DNA of 52,315 bases from Methylophilaceae bacterium. GTDB lineage: Bacteria; Pseudomonadota; Gammaproteobacteria; Burkholderiales; Methylophilaceae. The stretch covers positions 1 through 52,315 of the forward strand of contig CANFZA010000007.1 in assembly GCA_947451235.1 (NCBI GenBank), in the 5' to 3' direction. Under the pieces are notes generated by a model, which had not been told where the DNA came from, did not search any database, and saw nothing but the letters and a program-made list of their open reading frames with translations. Shown here in pieces: positions 29,110-38,132 of this stretch. The number at the start of each line of letters is the position of its first letter. The first letter of the stretch is position 1. The position numbers and the translations under genes are program-made.

Positions 29110-30729
29110 TTACAGCGTTTTGCTAAAAACCTTAGATTTACGCTGGAAGTTATAAAGTTTTTGCTTTTCCATAGGCAAGCTTTCAACCGGTTGTTCTTTG
29201 AACCCACGCTCTAGAAACCAATGTTCGGTACGTGTGGTTAGGCAAAATAAACTTTTAAAGCCCAAGTTTTTGGCCTCAGCCGCGCAATAGTAAAACAATC
29301 TATCGCCACGACCGCCGCCTCTGTAAGCTGGATCAATCGCCAAACAAGCAAATTCAGCGGTGCGTTCTGCCACAAAAGGGTAAAGCGCAGCACAACCAAT
29401 TATGCGATTGCCGTGTTCCATTACATAAAAATGGTTGATCTCCATTTCAATATGCTCACGTCCGCGACGCACTAAAAAGCCTTCAGCTTCTAGCGGCTCA
29501 ATTAATTTTAAAATCCCGCCTACGTCTTCAATATTCGCTTGGCGCATGCTTTCTAAGCTTAACTCGGTCACCATTGTGCCTATACCATCTAGCGTAAAAA
29601 GCTCTTGAATAATGGCGCCATCTATGTGGCGGCTAATTAAATGCGTTCTTGCCACGCCGTGCTCACAGGCCCGCACTGCGGCCGGTAAATAGTAATTAAC
29701 GTCTTCAGAAATATTAATCACCTGCTCATTTTCTTGCTCACGGCTTTGAATATTTTTAAGCAGATTTTTAGCTTTTTCTGCCGTCATTTCACGCAATAAT
29801 TCACCGCGTAAATTATGCACACCTTCAGAATCCATTAAAAATATGAGCTTATCTGCATCTAAGGCAATCGCTGCGCTGACGGCTACATCTTCTAAACTTA
29901 GGTTAAATGCCTCGCCTGTAGGCGAATAACCCAGCGGAGAAAGCATGACCAATTCGCCATCATCCAACCGTTTTTGTATGCCAACTGCGTCCACTCTGCG
30001 CACTTCGCCGGTATGTTGCAAATCTACACCATCACGCACGCCCAATGGTTTTGCCGTCACAAAGTTGCCACTCGCCACACGAATGTCCGCGCCCTGCATC
30101 GGCGAGTTGACCAAGCCCATAGAAAGCAGTGCTTCGATTTCTACCCGAATCGCGCCATTGGCTTCTTTTACCGCCTCCATCGCGGCATCGTCAGTCACCC
30201 GCAAACCATTCACAAACTTAGGTGAAAGTTTATCGCGACGTAAGCGCTTTTCAATTTGTGGACGCGCACCGTGCACTAACACCAGCCGTACTTCAAGGCT
30301 GGCAAGCAAGTTTAAATCGTGCGACAAAGCCACAAATTGTTTTTGATCGACCACTTCGCCACCAAAAGCAATCACAAAAGTGCGACCACCAAAGGCATGA
30401 ATATAAGGCGTGGCAGAGCGAAACCATTGCACGAAATCTTTGGGGTTAGGTTTGTTAGCAGCAGTCGCTGGCGGCAAGCTAGCCAAATAAGGCTGACGAT
30501 TTTCTTGTGCCGTTAAGTTGTCTAAAGGCGCATCGCTTTGCGTGTAAAGATAGGCTGGCGTGCAAGTTAAGGCCTCGGCTATTTTGCGTAACATGGCCTC
30601 AGAGGCGCCTAACTCGCCACGCTCTATGCGCGATAAATTACCCGCATCTGCGCCAATAACGCTAGCAAGACTTTGCAGTGTAAGGTGTAGTGATTTCCGC
30701 CTTTTGCGAATTGAAGCACCGAGGGACAT
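29110..30729 (-). CDS. argA: N-acetylglutamate synthase ArgA fused to an N-terminal XRE-type HTH domain
   Basis: Makes N-acetylglutamate from acetyl-CoA and glutamate, the first arginine step. Residues from about 98 to the end align with E. coli ArgA: FVQWFRSATPYIHAFGG, then the amino acid kinase-like domain (about 110-370; VHGARPQIE, LRVTDD, SGNFVTAKPLGVRDGVD) and the GNAT acetyltransferase domain (about 395-539; FACLAIDPAYRGGGRGDRL, ending YNFQRKSKVF). Residues 5-63 are a Cro/C1-type helix-turn-helix with recognition segment DAGNLSRIERGEL. A 35-residue linker joins them. No Met occurs between codon 46 and about 198, so a separate ArgA start is unlikely. ATG 30729 is chosen over TTG 30744 (544 aa); no strong ribosome site is seen. 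Normal ArgA is about 440 aa. Confidence 0.9.
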   Translation of the reverse strand: MSLGASIRKRRKSLHLTLQSLASVIGADAGNLSRIERGELGASEAMLRKIAEALTCTPAYLYTQSDAPLDNLTAQENRQPYLASLPPATAANKPNPKDFVQWFRSATPYIHAFGGRTFVIAFGGEVVDQKQFVALSHDLNLLASLEVRLVLVHGARPQIEKRLRRDKLSPKFVNGLRVTDDAAMEAVKEANGAIRVEIEALLSMGLVNSPMQGADIRVASGNFVTAKPLGVRDGVDLQHTGEVRRVDAVGIQKRLDDGELVMLSPLGYSPTGEAFNLSLEDVAVSAAIALDADKLIFLMDSEGVHNLRGELLREMTAEKAKNLLKNIQSREQENEQVINISEDVNYYLPAAVRACEHGVARTHLISRHIDGAIIQELFTLDGIGTMVTELSLESMRQANIEDVGGILKLIEPLEAEGFLVRRGREHIEMEINHFYVMEHGNRIIGCAALYPFVAERTAEFACLAIDPAYRGGGRGDRLFYYCAAEAKNLGFKSLFCLTTRTEHWFLERGFKEQPVESLPMEKQKLYNFQRKSKVFSKTL

Positions 30730-30763
30730 TAGTAAGCCAGTCAATTAAAATGTATTTATTACA

Positions 30764-30794
30764 TAATATTAATATTAAATTGTACTTAATGCAA
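30764..30794 (-). promoter_or_regulatory. Candidate argA promoter with overlapping palindromic operator
   Basis: On the minus strand TTGCAT (30794-30789), a 17-bp spacer and TAATAT (30771-30766) form a plausible sigma70 promoter. The perfect 14-bp palindrome TAATATTAATATTA (30764-30777) covers the -10 element. It ends 35 bp before the argA ATG. An operator here would suit autorepression by the HTH domain of the argA product, but AT-rich sequence makes chance palindromes common. Confidence 0.45.
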
Positions 30795-30841
30795 ATTTAG
30801 TGTAATTATTTTAGGCTCGTTCAAGCGGTTGCCTCACCAAG

Positions 30842-31576
30842 CTAGAAATCACCCCACAAAGTTTGCATGGCTGAAATCGTGGTTAACGCGGCGGTTTCTG
30901 TCCGTAAAATGCGTGGCCCTAATACTATTGATTGAAACCCGTGGCTAGTGGCCAAGTCAATTTCAAATTGTGCTAAACCGCCTTCTGCGCCTATTAGTAA
31001 TTGTGTTTCACCGCTAGGTTTGGCTAATTCTGCTAGACGCATCGCCCCAATAGGATTAAGCAGCAATCTTGTGGCAATGCCTTGTGGGTTAGCGCCCAAC
31101 CATTGTTGTAAGTTCATAGGCGCAGTGACTTGTGGCACCACAGCGCGACCAGATTGCTCGCAGGCAGAAGCTGCAATATTTTGCCAATGCTCGGTACGCT
31201 TTTCTGCACGCTCTGCTGAAAGTTTGACCACGCTGCGCTGGCTAGAAATCGGCTGTATTTTTGTAACGCCAAGTTCTACCGCTTTTTGAATGGTGAAATC
31301 CATGCGGTCACCGCTGGAAATCGCTTGTAGCAAAGTGATGCTTAGTGGCGATTCATTCGCCACTGGATTAGCTGCAGTAATGATGGCAAAAACGCTATTT
31401 TTGTTAATCGCAGTCAATGCGCAGTCATAGTCAAAACCATCACCGTTAAAAACCACTGCGCTATCGCCAACATTTAAACGTAGGGCGCGTGTTGCATGTG
31501 CTGCAGCGCTTTCTGAAAGTTGAATCGTTACACCTAAAGCCAAGGGATTGTTTGTGTAAAAGCGCAGATTTGCCAT
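30842..31576 (-). CDS. rsmE: 16S rRNA (uracil-1498-N3)-methyltransferase RsmE
   Basis: SPOUT-class methyltransferase that modifies U1498 in the small subunit decoding region. The 244-aa product has an N-terminal PUA-like domain (about 1-72) and the C-terminal knotted domain with GDRMDFTIQKAVELGVTKI, LLIGAEGGL and LGPRILRTETAAL, the family's SAM-binding signature. It lies upstream of argA on the same strand with a 112-bp gap. The ATG has no obvious ribosome site. Confidence 0.95.
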   Translation of the reverse strand: MANLRFYTNNPLALGVTIQLSESAAAHATRALRLNVGDSAVVFNGDGFDYDCALTAINKNSVFAIITAANPVANESPLSITLLQAISSGDRMDFTIQKAVELGVTKIQPISSQRSVVKLSAERAEKRTEHWQNIAASACEQSGRAVVPQVTAPMNLQQWLGANPQGIATRLLLNPIGAMRLAELAKPSGETQLLIGAEGGLAQFEIDLATSHGFQSIVLGPRILRTETAALTTISAMQTLWGDF

Positions 31577-31636
31577 GAATTTAATGTCTCGAAATGATAG
31601 AGGAAAGTGAAAACAAAGGTGATAATATAAACGTTA

Positions 31637-31668
31637 ATATGACAATGGTGAGAGTACTATTGTCATGT
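31637..31668. promoter_or_regulatory. Inverted repeat in the divergent rsmE / thioredoxin-like spacer
   Basis: ATGACAAT (31639-31646) and ATTGTCAT (31659-31666) are perfect 8-bp arms, extendable inward by two pairs (one wobble) with an 8-nt loop. The repeat sits in the 179-bp region between two divergent genes, about 60 bp from the rsmE start and 90 bp from the thioredoxin-like start. It is a candidate operator. No U-tract follows, so a terminator is unlikely. Confidence 0.45.
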
Positions 31669-31755
31669 GGCAGTAATATAAAAATACCTTATCAATAAGT
31701 AATATTAAAAATAAATAAGGCAATTAATAAGTATAACGAAATTTAGGAGATATCA

Positions 31756-32322
31756 ATGGCTAGCTTAAATCCCCCAGTATGTAATTTTGGTCAACGCGCA
31801 GCTGATTTTGATTTACTTGGCGTTGATGGTAAGCGTTATTCTTTAGCCAATTGTGCGGGAAAAAATGGATTATTGGTGATGTTTATTTGCAATCATTGCC
31901 CTTACGTAAAAGCCATTAAAACGCGCTTGGTGGCGGACTGCCTTGAGTTGGCGCAATATGGGATTAACACGATTGCGATTCAAAGTAACGACACTGAAAA
32001 CTACCCTGATGATTCTTATCAGCGCATGGTGGAAGAGGCGAAATTGTATAACTTTCCTTTTCCTTACGTATTGGACGATACGCAGGATGTTGCAAAAGCT
32101 TATGGCGCGGTTTGCACGCCGGATTTTTTTGGCTTTAACGCCAATTTAGAATTGCAATATCGTGGTCGCTTTGATGCGGCAGGTCGAGGCGAGCCGCCGG
32201 TTGGCAATCAGCGCGATTTATTTAATGCTATGAAGCTTATTGCGGAAACTCAGCAAGGCCCTAAAGAGCAAATTGCCAGCATAGGCTGTAGCATTAAATG
32301 GTTTGCGCAAGAATCCATTTAG
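31756..32322 (+). CDS. Thioredoxin-like/peroxiredoxin-fold protein with CNHC motif
   Basis: A 188-aa protein with the AhpC/TSA-redoxin fold. The N-terminus PPVCNFGQRAADFDLLGVDG resembles peroxiredoxin-like TlpA/ResA relatives. The active-site-like motif C45-N-H-C48-P-Y lies after the first strand, followed by SNDTENYPDDS and the cis-Pro region GAVCTPDFFGF, which has a further Cys. It has no signal peptide, so it is cytosolic. A good AGGAG site precedes the ATG. Homologues are annotated only as thioredoxin family; the partner and substrate are unknown. Confidence 0.82.
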   Translation: MASLNPPVCNFGQRAADFDLLGVDGKRYSLANCAGKNGLLVMFICNHCPYVKAIKTRLVADCLELAQYGINTIAIQSNDTENYPDDSYQRMVEEAKLYNFPFPYVLDDTQDVAKAYGAVCTPDFFGFNANLELQYRGRFDAAGRGEPPVGNQRDLFNAMKLIAETQQGPKEQIASIGCSIKWFAQESI

Positions 32323-32343
32323 GTCTTTATTTAGAAATTTAAA

Positions 32344-33462
32344 ATGACGCAAACAAAAATGACACCAACCAAAACAACACAAGCTAAAAAATTAAACTGG
32401 GGAATTTTAGGCGCGGCAAGAGTAAATGAGCGCCTGCTACCAGCTATTATAGAAGCACAAAACTCACAGTTGGTAGCCATAGCTAGCCGCCGTGCAGGTG
32501 CTGCAAAAGCCACTTTAGATAAATATGCGCCATGCCACGGTAATGTTAATTGTTACGACGATTTAGAATCGCTGATTAACGATGAAAATGTGCACGCTGT
32601 GTATTGTCCAATGGCAAATAATGAACATGTGGAATGGGCGCTAAAAGCCATTAATGCCGGCAAGCATGTATTGATTGAAAAGCCGATGGCGCTAACCGTT
32701 GCAGATATTGAAGCCATAGAGCAAGCCGCCCTTAAAAATAACGTTAAAGTGATGGAGGGTTTTATGTACCGCTTTCATCCGCAACACGCGCGGGTAAAGG
32801 AGTTAGTGGAATCTGGCTTAATCGGCGATGTGTTATCGGTACGTGCCAGTTACTCATTTTTAATGAAGCCAAATCGTATGTACCGCATTGCCGGCAGTGT
32901 AGAAAATGGCGGCGGCGCGATGTGGGATATTGGCCCTTATGCGATACATACATTGCGTTGGGCGATGGGTCTAAATAATGTGGGCTTGAAAAATTTGGAC
33001 TTGGGTAATGCCGCGCAAAATGGCAAGCCAATCGAGCCGAAATCAGTCACCGTACACGCCAAATTTAACGAAGCTGGGGCAGATATAGTTACCAGCGGCA
33101 TATTAGACTTTGGCAACGACAGCGAAGGCCGCGCCCGATTTGGCCATTTTGACGTCAGCTTTGAACGCTCACGAAAATCAGAATACGAAATCATCGGCAC
33201 CAAAGGCTGGCTAAAATGCCACGCCGCTTGGGTATTTCAAAACGATGTGCCGGTGATTAGTTGGGCGCTGGAAGATGGAAAATACGCCGAAGAACGCTTT
33301 GCACACAGCAATCACTTTAATTTAGAAATTGAACATTTTAGTGATTGTGTGTTGAATGACAAAGCGCCGATGTTGGATTTAGCCGATGCGAAAAATAATT
33401 GCAAGGCGATTGAAGCTGTTTTGAAGTCTGCGGCAATAGGTGGCTTGGTTGTGTGCAAATAA
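32344..33462 (+). CDS. Gfo/Idh/MocA family NAD(P)-dependent oxidoreductase
   Basis: Two-domain sugar-type dehydrogenase of 372 aa. The N-terminal Rossmann motif is degenerate but recognisable (NWGILGAARVNERLLPAI, about 18-35). The family motif IEKPM has its conserved Lys at 113, and the C-terminal substrate domain begins near 145 with GFMYRFHPQH. The GAMWDIGPYAIHTLRWA motif carries the catalytic D and H of the family. The substrate cannot be assigned. It starts 21 bp after the thioredoxin-like gene and probably shares its transcript. The first 15 residues (T/K/Q-rich) are unconserved and an internal ATG at codon 6 is possible. Confidence 0.88.
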   Translation: MTQTKMTPTKTTQAKKLNWGILGAARVNERLLPAIIEAQNSQLVAIASRRAGAAKATLDKYAPCHGNVNCYDDLESLINDENVHAVYCPMANNEHVEWALKAINAGKHVLIEKPMALTVADIEAIEQAALKNNVKVMEGFMYRFHPQHARVKELVESGLIGDVLSVRASYSFLMKPNRMYRIAGSVENGGGAMWDIGPYAIHTLRWAMGLNNVGLKNLDLGNAAQNGKPIEPKSVTVHAKFNEAGADIVTSGILDFGNDSEGRARFGHFDVSFERSRKSEYEIIGTKGWLKCHAAWVFQNDVPVISWALEDGKYAEERFAHSNHFNLEIEHFSDCVLNDKAPMLDLADAKNNCKAIEAVLKSAAIGGLVVCK

Positions 33463-33530
33463 ACCCATTTTGCACACCGATAAATCACGCCAATATTTCA
33501 ACAGCAATGCAACATCAATATAAACATCAG

Positions 33531-34451
33531 TTATTTTTCAGTACGCACTCGAATAAAGCTGGCAAATTTCGGCTTGCCTAGCTTGGTTTTATCTAAATAA
33601 CTGTAAGTGACAACGCTGCCAATTTTGGGTGGATTAGCCCGTTCTGCATCGGTAAAGCCAGTGCCTAATTTAAAGCGGATGCCATCTGCGGTAAGCACTT
33701 CTAAGGCGCCGAGTTTGCCGGTATTTTTGCCACGCCCAGCAGTGTAAGCGACTACCGTTGCTTCGGCATCGTAGCGCAGTTTTAATTTAACTAGGACATC
33801 GCTACGGCCTGTGACATAAGTTGCATCGGCTTTGTGTAGCATCAATCCCTCGCCGCCAAGCGCGACTATTTGTTTGAGTTTTGCGTTGAGCGCTGCTTCG
33901 TCATTCACCTTAAACTGTGTCACGGCTTTTAAATGTGGAATATTGGCCAGTTTAACTATTTCTGTAATGCGCTTTGCGCGTGCTTGAAAAGTGCCGCTGG
34001 CTTCGGGTAATTCGTACACTAAATACGAAATGCCGCGCCATTCCTCGTCTACTGGCAGGTCTTTTCGAACTGCGCCAGAAAGTGCTTCAAACTTGCCGCG
34101 TGCTAACCATAATTCACCATCCAGTGGCATTTTGGGTAAGCCTTTAATAAACCAAGCTGGCGCATTGATTACATTTCCAGCGCGACTGTGAAACGCTTTG
34201 CCATCCCAAACTGCACGTACGCCATCAAATTTTTCGCTAACTAAAAACTGTGTTACATCGGTGCCAGGTTGGTAGATTTTAGCTAATAATACTTCAGAAG
34301 ATTTTAATAGGCTGGTGCTTTGCTGTGTGCTATTAACTTGATTTGCATTTTGTTCTGTATGTTCTTGCGTTGCAACGCTTTGGGTTGAGAATAACGCCGA
34401 AAAAAGTGTGCTGGCGATGGCGATTGAAAGTAGGCTTTTAGATGGGTTCAT
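33531..34451 (-). CDS. ligE: Exported ATP-dependent DNA ligase (LigE type)
   Basis: Minimal ATP-dependent DNA ligase with a signal peptide (about 1-27, cleavage after SVA), predicting a periplasmic location. The nucleotidyltransferase domain has motif I K74-F-D-G (adenylated Lys), motif III LDGELW (about 111-116), motif IV GGEGLMLHK and motif V VKLKLR. An OB-fold follows (about 225-306, ending near KFASFIRV). The 306-aa length fits the Lig E group of Haemophilus and Neisseria, enzymes that seal nicked DNA and have been linked to extracellular DNA or biofilm. It is a single gene, convergent with the oxidoreductase. Confidence 0.88.
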   Translation of the reverse strand: MNPSKSLLSIAIASTLFSALFSTQSVATQEHTEQNANQVNSTQQSTSLLKSSEVLLAKIYQPGTDVTQFLVSEKFDGVRAVWDGKAFHSRAGNVINAPAWFIKGLPKMPLDGELWLARGKFEALSGAVRKDLPVDEEWRGISYLVYELPEASGTFQARAKRITEIVKLANIPHLKAVTQFKVNDEAALNAKLKQIVALGGEGLMLHKADATYVTGRSDVLVKLKLRYDAEATVVAYTAGRGKNTGKLGALEVLTADGIRFKLGTGFTDAERANPPKIGSVVTYSYLDKTKLGKPKFASFIRVRTEK

Positions 34452-34794
34452 AGGTTTAGTGTAAGTGTTGAGTAAGTCTTAAATGTGATTGTTATGCCTG
34501 TTTTAGAGGTTAAACAGCAACAAATGATTGAATTTATACCTAGCAAAACTAAAGGGCTTTTGATCGAAGTGTAGTCTCGCAAAAAGTAAGTGATATGTTT
34601 GAGGGCTTAAGCTTGACTAATCTACGCTATGCACTTAGCCCTTGCCGAAAAAGGCTATCTAAGCAATAATTTAACCTTTGCTGAAAATCGGTTCAAAAAT
34701 CGACTTTTTAGAGGAATTTAATCAAATCGCGATACGATTTAGTGCATTACATAAAATCGTTAAAGAATTTAAGTTAATTATTAGGGAGAAATCA
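34452..34794. other. Divergent ligE / tkt spacer with repeated AAATCG words
   Basis: No convincing gene. The left part holds the ligE upstream region. A GGGCT / AGCCC inverted pair lies at 34603-34607 and 34637-34641. From 34685 to 34759 the word AAATCG occurs four times and CGATTT once (see the repeat entry). A frame open into tkt from 34678 adds 39 residues that have no homology and lack a ribosome site, so it is treated as leader. Confidence 0.5.
34685..34759 (+). repeat. AAATCG cluster in the tkt leader
   Basis: AAATCG occurs at 34685-34690, 34697-34702, 34724-34729 and 34754-34759, and its complement CGATTT at 34735-34740. The third and the inverted copy form a 6-bp-arm palindrome with loop CGATA. 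Five copies of a 6-mer in 75 bp just upstream of tkt suggest a regulator binding region, but the sequence is AT-rich. Confidence 0.4.
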
Positions 34795-36810
34795 ATGGCA
34801 ACACGTAAAGATCTAGCTAATGCTATCCGTGCTTTATCAATGGATGCGGTACAAAAAGCTAACTCTGGTCACCCAGGTGCGCCTATGGGCATGGCAGAAA
34901 TCGCTGAAGAGCTTTGGAATAACCATTTAAGCCATAATCCAAAAAACCCTGAGTGGGCCAATCGTGATCGCTTTGTGCTTTCTAATGGTCACGGTTCTAT
35001 GTTGATCTATTCATTGCTACACCTTACAGGTTATGCATTGCCTATGGATGAATTAAAAACATTCCGTCAATTACATTCAAAATGTGCTGGTCACCCAGAA
35101 TATGGCTACGCGCCAGGCGTTGAAACAACGACAGGTCCACTAGGCCAAGGTATTGCTAACGGTGTTGGTTTTGCGATGGCTGAAAAGTTGCTTGCTGATC
35201 AATTCAACAAGTCAGGTCATTTCGAAGGTTACAATCAACCACTAGATTTGAATATTGTAGATCACCATACTTATGTGTTCTTAGGTGATGGCTGCATGAT
35301 GGAAGGCGTTTCTCACGAAGCTTGTGCGCTGGCTGGTACTTGGGGCTTGGGCAAATTAACAGCATTCTGGGATGACAACGGTATTTCTATCGATGGTCAC
35401 ATTGAAGGCTGGTACACAGACGATACTGCTAAACGTTTTGAATCATACGGCTGGCACGTTCAGTCAGTAGACGGTCATGATGTTGCTGCTATCGGTGCTG
35501 CAATTGCTGCTGCTAAATTAGTCACAGACAAACCATCATTGATCTGCTGTAAAACAGTCATCGGTATGGGTTCACCAAACAAATCTGGTTCACATGATTG
35601 CCACGGTTCTGCATTAGGTTTAGAAGAAGTTGCCGCTACTCGCGCTAACATCGGCTGGCCGCATGAGCCATTTGTTATTCCTGCAGATGTTTATGCTGGT
35701 TGGGATGCAACGGCTAAAGGCGCAGCTGCTGAAGCGGCTTGGGATGCTAAATTTGCAGCTTATGCAGCAGCTTTCCCGGTTGAAGCGGCAGAATTCAAAC
35801 GTCGTACATCAGGTGAATTGCCAGCTAACTGGAAAGAAGCTACTGATGCAATCATCGCGGCAACTAACGAAAAAGCTGAAACAGTTGCAACACGTAAAGC
35901 GTCACAAAATATTATTGGTGCATTAGCACCATTATTGCCTGAGTTCTTAGGTGGTTCTGCTGACTTAACGGGTTCTAACTTAACTTCATGTGGTAGCTTT
36001 GTGCATGTTGATGCTAAAAAACCAGGCAACTACATTTCATACGGTGTTCGTGAATTCGGTATGTTCGCAATTATGAATGGTATGGCATTGCACGGTGGTT
36101 TAGTACCATTCGGCGGCACATTCCACATGTTCTCTGACTATGCAAAAAGCGCATTGCGTATGGCTGCATTGATGAAACAACGCACTATTGCGGTGTTAAC
36201 ACATGACTCTATCGGTCAAGGTGAAGATGGTCCTACGCATCAACCAATCGAAAATACTTCTGGTTTACGTTTGATTCCAAATATGGACGTATGGCGTCCA
36301 GGTAACTCAACTGAAACTGCGGTAGCTTGGGTATCAGCAGTAGAGCGTAAAAATGGTCCGTCTAGCTTGGTGTTAAGCCGTCAAAACGTGCCTGGTATGA
36401 AACACGACGCAGCTCAGTTTGATTTAATGCGTAAAGGTGGTTATGTATTATCAGATGTTGCAGGTAAAGCGGACGCTATTATTATTGCCAACGGTTCAGA
36501 ACTTGAATTAGCGGTTAAAGCAGCAGCGGAATTGAATGCAGCGGGTACTAAAGTACGCGTAGTTTCAATGCCATCAACTAACGTATTTGATCGTCAAGAT
36601 AAAGCTTACAAAGACAGCGTATTAACTCCAGGCGTAGTGCGCGTAGCTGTTGAAGCTGGTGTTACTGACTTCTGGCGCAAATATGTAGGCTTAGAAGGCG
36701 GCGTTGTTGGTATCGATACATTCGGTGAATCTGCACCAGGTAATGTGTTGTTGAAACACTTCGGCTTTACAGTTGAAAATGTAGTGGCTACGGTGAAATC
36801 AGTCCTTTAA
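34795..36810 (+). CDS. tkt: Transketolase
   Basis: Thiamine diphosphate enzyme moving two-carbon units in the pentose phosphate and ribulose monophosphate cycles. The ATG at 34795 has AGGGAGA five bases upstream and gives 671 aa starting [19 protein letters not shown]. The PP domain has [11 protein letters not shown], the GHGSMLIY motif and the ThDP motif [12 protein letters not shown]; the Pyr domain has SADLTGSN and the GPTHQPIE motif. If the organism is a methylotroph as inferred, this gene also serves formaldehyde assimilation. A strong terminator follows. Confidence 0.97.
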   Translation: MATRKDLANAIRALSMDAVQKANSGHPGAPMGMAEIAEELWNNHLSHNPKNPEWANRDRFVLSNGHGSMLIYSLLHLTGYALPMDELKTFRQLHSKCAGHPEYGYAPGVETTTGPLGQGIANGVGFAMAEKLLADQFNKSGHFEGYNQPLDLNIVDHHTYVFLGDGCMMEGVSHEACALAGTWGLGKLTAFWDDNGISIDGHIEGWYTDDTAKRFESYGWHVQSVDGHDVAAIGAAIAAAKLVTDKPSLICCKTVIGMGSPNKSGSHDCHGSALGLEEVAATRANIGWPHEPFVIPADVYAGWDATAKGAAAEAAWDAKFAAYAAAFPVEAAEFKRRTSGELPANWKEATDAIIAATNEKAETVATRKASQNIIGALAPLLPEFLGGSADLTGSNLTSCGSFVHVDAKKPGNYISYGVREFGMFAIMNGMALHGGLVPFGGTFHMFSDYAKSALRMAALMKQRTIAVLTHDSIGQGEDGPTHQPIENTSGLRLIPNMDVWRPGNSTETAVAWVSAVERKNGPSSLVLSRQNVPGMKHDAAQFDLMRKGGYVLSDVAGKADAIIIANGSELELAVKAAAELNAAGTKVRVVSMPSTNVFDRQDKAYKDSVLTPGVVRVAVEAGVTDFWRKYVGLEGGVVGIDTFGESAPGNVLLKHFGFTVENVVATVKSVL

Positions 36811-36848
36811 TTTAAGGTGCTGCCGTTCGACTAGTTGTTTAGTTTAAT

Positions 36849-36881
36849 AAGGCACCTCCTTGTGAGGTGCCTTAGTTTTTT
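36849..36881 (+). terminator. Rho-independent terminator after tkt
   Basis: Perfect 10-bp stem AAGGCACCTC / GAGGTGCCTT (36849-36858 and 36864-36873) with a 5-nt loop, followed by a T-run at 36876-36881. It lies 38 bp after the tkt stop, so gap is expected to have its own promoter. The rest of the tkt-gap spacer (36885-37030) is AT-rich and contains degenerate TTTAAATTT-like words. Confidence 0.88.
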
Positions 36882-37039
36882 AAGCGAGTTGATTTAGATT
36901 CACAGCTTTAAATTTACGGCTTTATATTTAAAGCGGTAAATTCAAAGATTTATATTCAAAGCTTCAAATTTAACAAGTTTAGATTTAATGCTTTTTGATT
37001 AAATAAGTTCGAACCAAATTTAAAAATTTAGGAATTATC

Positions 37040-38062
37040 ATGGCAATTCGAGTAGCAATTAATGGTTATGGTCGCATTGGACGCATGGTTTTGCGTGCAT
37101 TATATGAATCAGGTCGCAAAGATATTGAAATCATTGCCATCAATAGTGCCGACGGTGATGCAGAAAGCAATGCACATTTAACCCGTTACGATAGTGCGCA
37201 TGGTAAGTTCCCGTTTGAAGTCGGCGTTGATGGCGATGATATGATTATTCAAAGTCATAAAATCAAAACCTTTGCTACGCGTAATCCTGCAGAATTACCT
37301 TGGCGTGATTTAGCCATTGATATTGTGTTTGAATGTACCGGTGCATTTAATAGTAAAGCTAAAGCGCAAGTGCATATTGATGCAGGCGCTAAAAAAGTAT
37401 TGTTATCAGCCCCTGGCGATAAAGATATTGATGCTACCGTGGTTTACGGTGTGAACCATCAGGTGATTAAAGCCAGTCACACGGTTATTTCAAATGCGTC
37501 ATGCACTACCAATGGCCTTGCACCAATGATACAACCATTGCACGAACAAATCGGTGTGGTGAATGGCTTGATGAATACCATCCATTCATATACAAACGAC
37601 CAAGTGCTGACCGACTCACACCATTCAGATATGCGTCGTGCGCGCTCTGCAACGACTTCAATGATCCCAACTAAAACAGGCGCTGCTGCTGCTGTTGGTT
37701 TGGTGTTGCCTGATCTAAATGGCAAGTTAGATGGCTTTGCTATTCGCGTACCAACCATCAATGTTTCTTTGGTTGATTTGACCTTTACGGCAGCACGCCC
37801 AACTACGAAAGAAGAAATTAACAAGATCATGCACGAGGCCGCCAACGCTGGCCCACTAAAAGGCATTTTGTCATACAACGAAGCGCCATTAGTTTCAGTA
37901 GACTATAACCACACGCCGTTCTCATCTAACTTTGATGCTACGCTAACTAAAGTGACCAAAGATGGCTTACTCGTTAAAGTGTGCGCTTGGTACGATAACG
38001 AGTGGGGCTTTAGCTGCCGTATGCTAGATAACGCTGTTGCGATGATGACAGCAAAAGACTAA
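37040..38062 (+). CDS. gap: Glyceraldehyde-3-phosphate dehydrogenase, type I
   Basis: Converts glyceraldehyde 3-phosphate to 1,3-bisphosphoglycerate. The 340-aa product has the NAD-binding [15 protein letters not shown] (about 7-21), the active-site motif SNASCTTN with C155, and the C-terminal [12 protein letters not shown]. Asp or Asn after the GxGxxG strand ([10 protein letters not shown]) suits NAD use but cofactor choice is not certain. AGGAAT precedes the ATG. It is followed by a small unknown gene and pgk. Confidence 0.96.
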   Translation: MAIRVAINGYGRIGRMVLRALYESGRKDIEIIAINSADGDAESNAHLTRYDSAHGKFPFEVGVDGDDMIIQSHKIKTFATRNPAELPWRDLAIDIVFECTGAFNSKAKAQVHIDAGAKKVLLSAPGDKDIDATVVYGVNHQVIKASHTVISNASCTTNGLAPMIQPLHEQIGVVNGLMNTIHSYTNDQVLTDSHHSDMRRARSATTSMIPTKTGAAAAVGLVLPDLNGKLDGFAIRVPTINVSLVDLTFTAARPTTKEEINKIMHEAANAGPLKGILSYNEAPLVSVDYNHTPFSSNFDATLTKVTKDGLLVKVCAWYDNEWGFSCRMLDNAVAMMTAKD

Positions 38063-38132
38063 AGATAGAATTAGAGCTAGTTGCAGTTATATAACTAGCT
38101 GTAGCAATAGTTGTTGAAATGGGACTTGATGG

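Noticed and set aside
34678-34794. In-frame upstream extension of tkt by 39 residues
   Set aside because: The ATG at 34795 has a strong AGGGAGA site and gives the conserved N-terminus; the extension covers the AAATCG repeat region and shows no homology.
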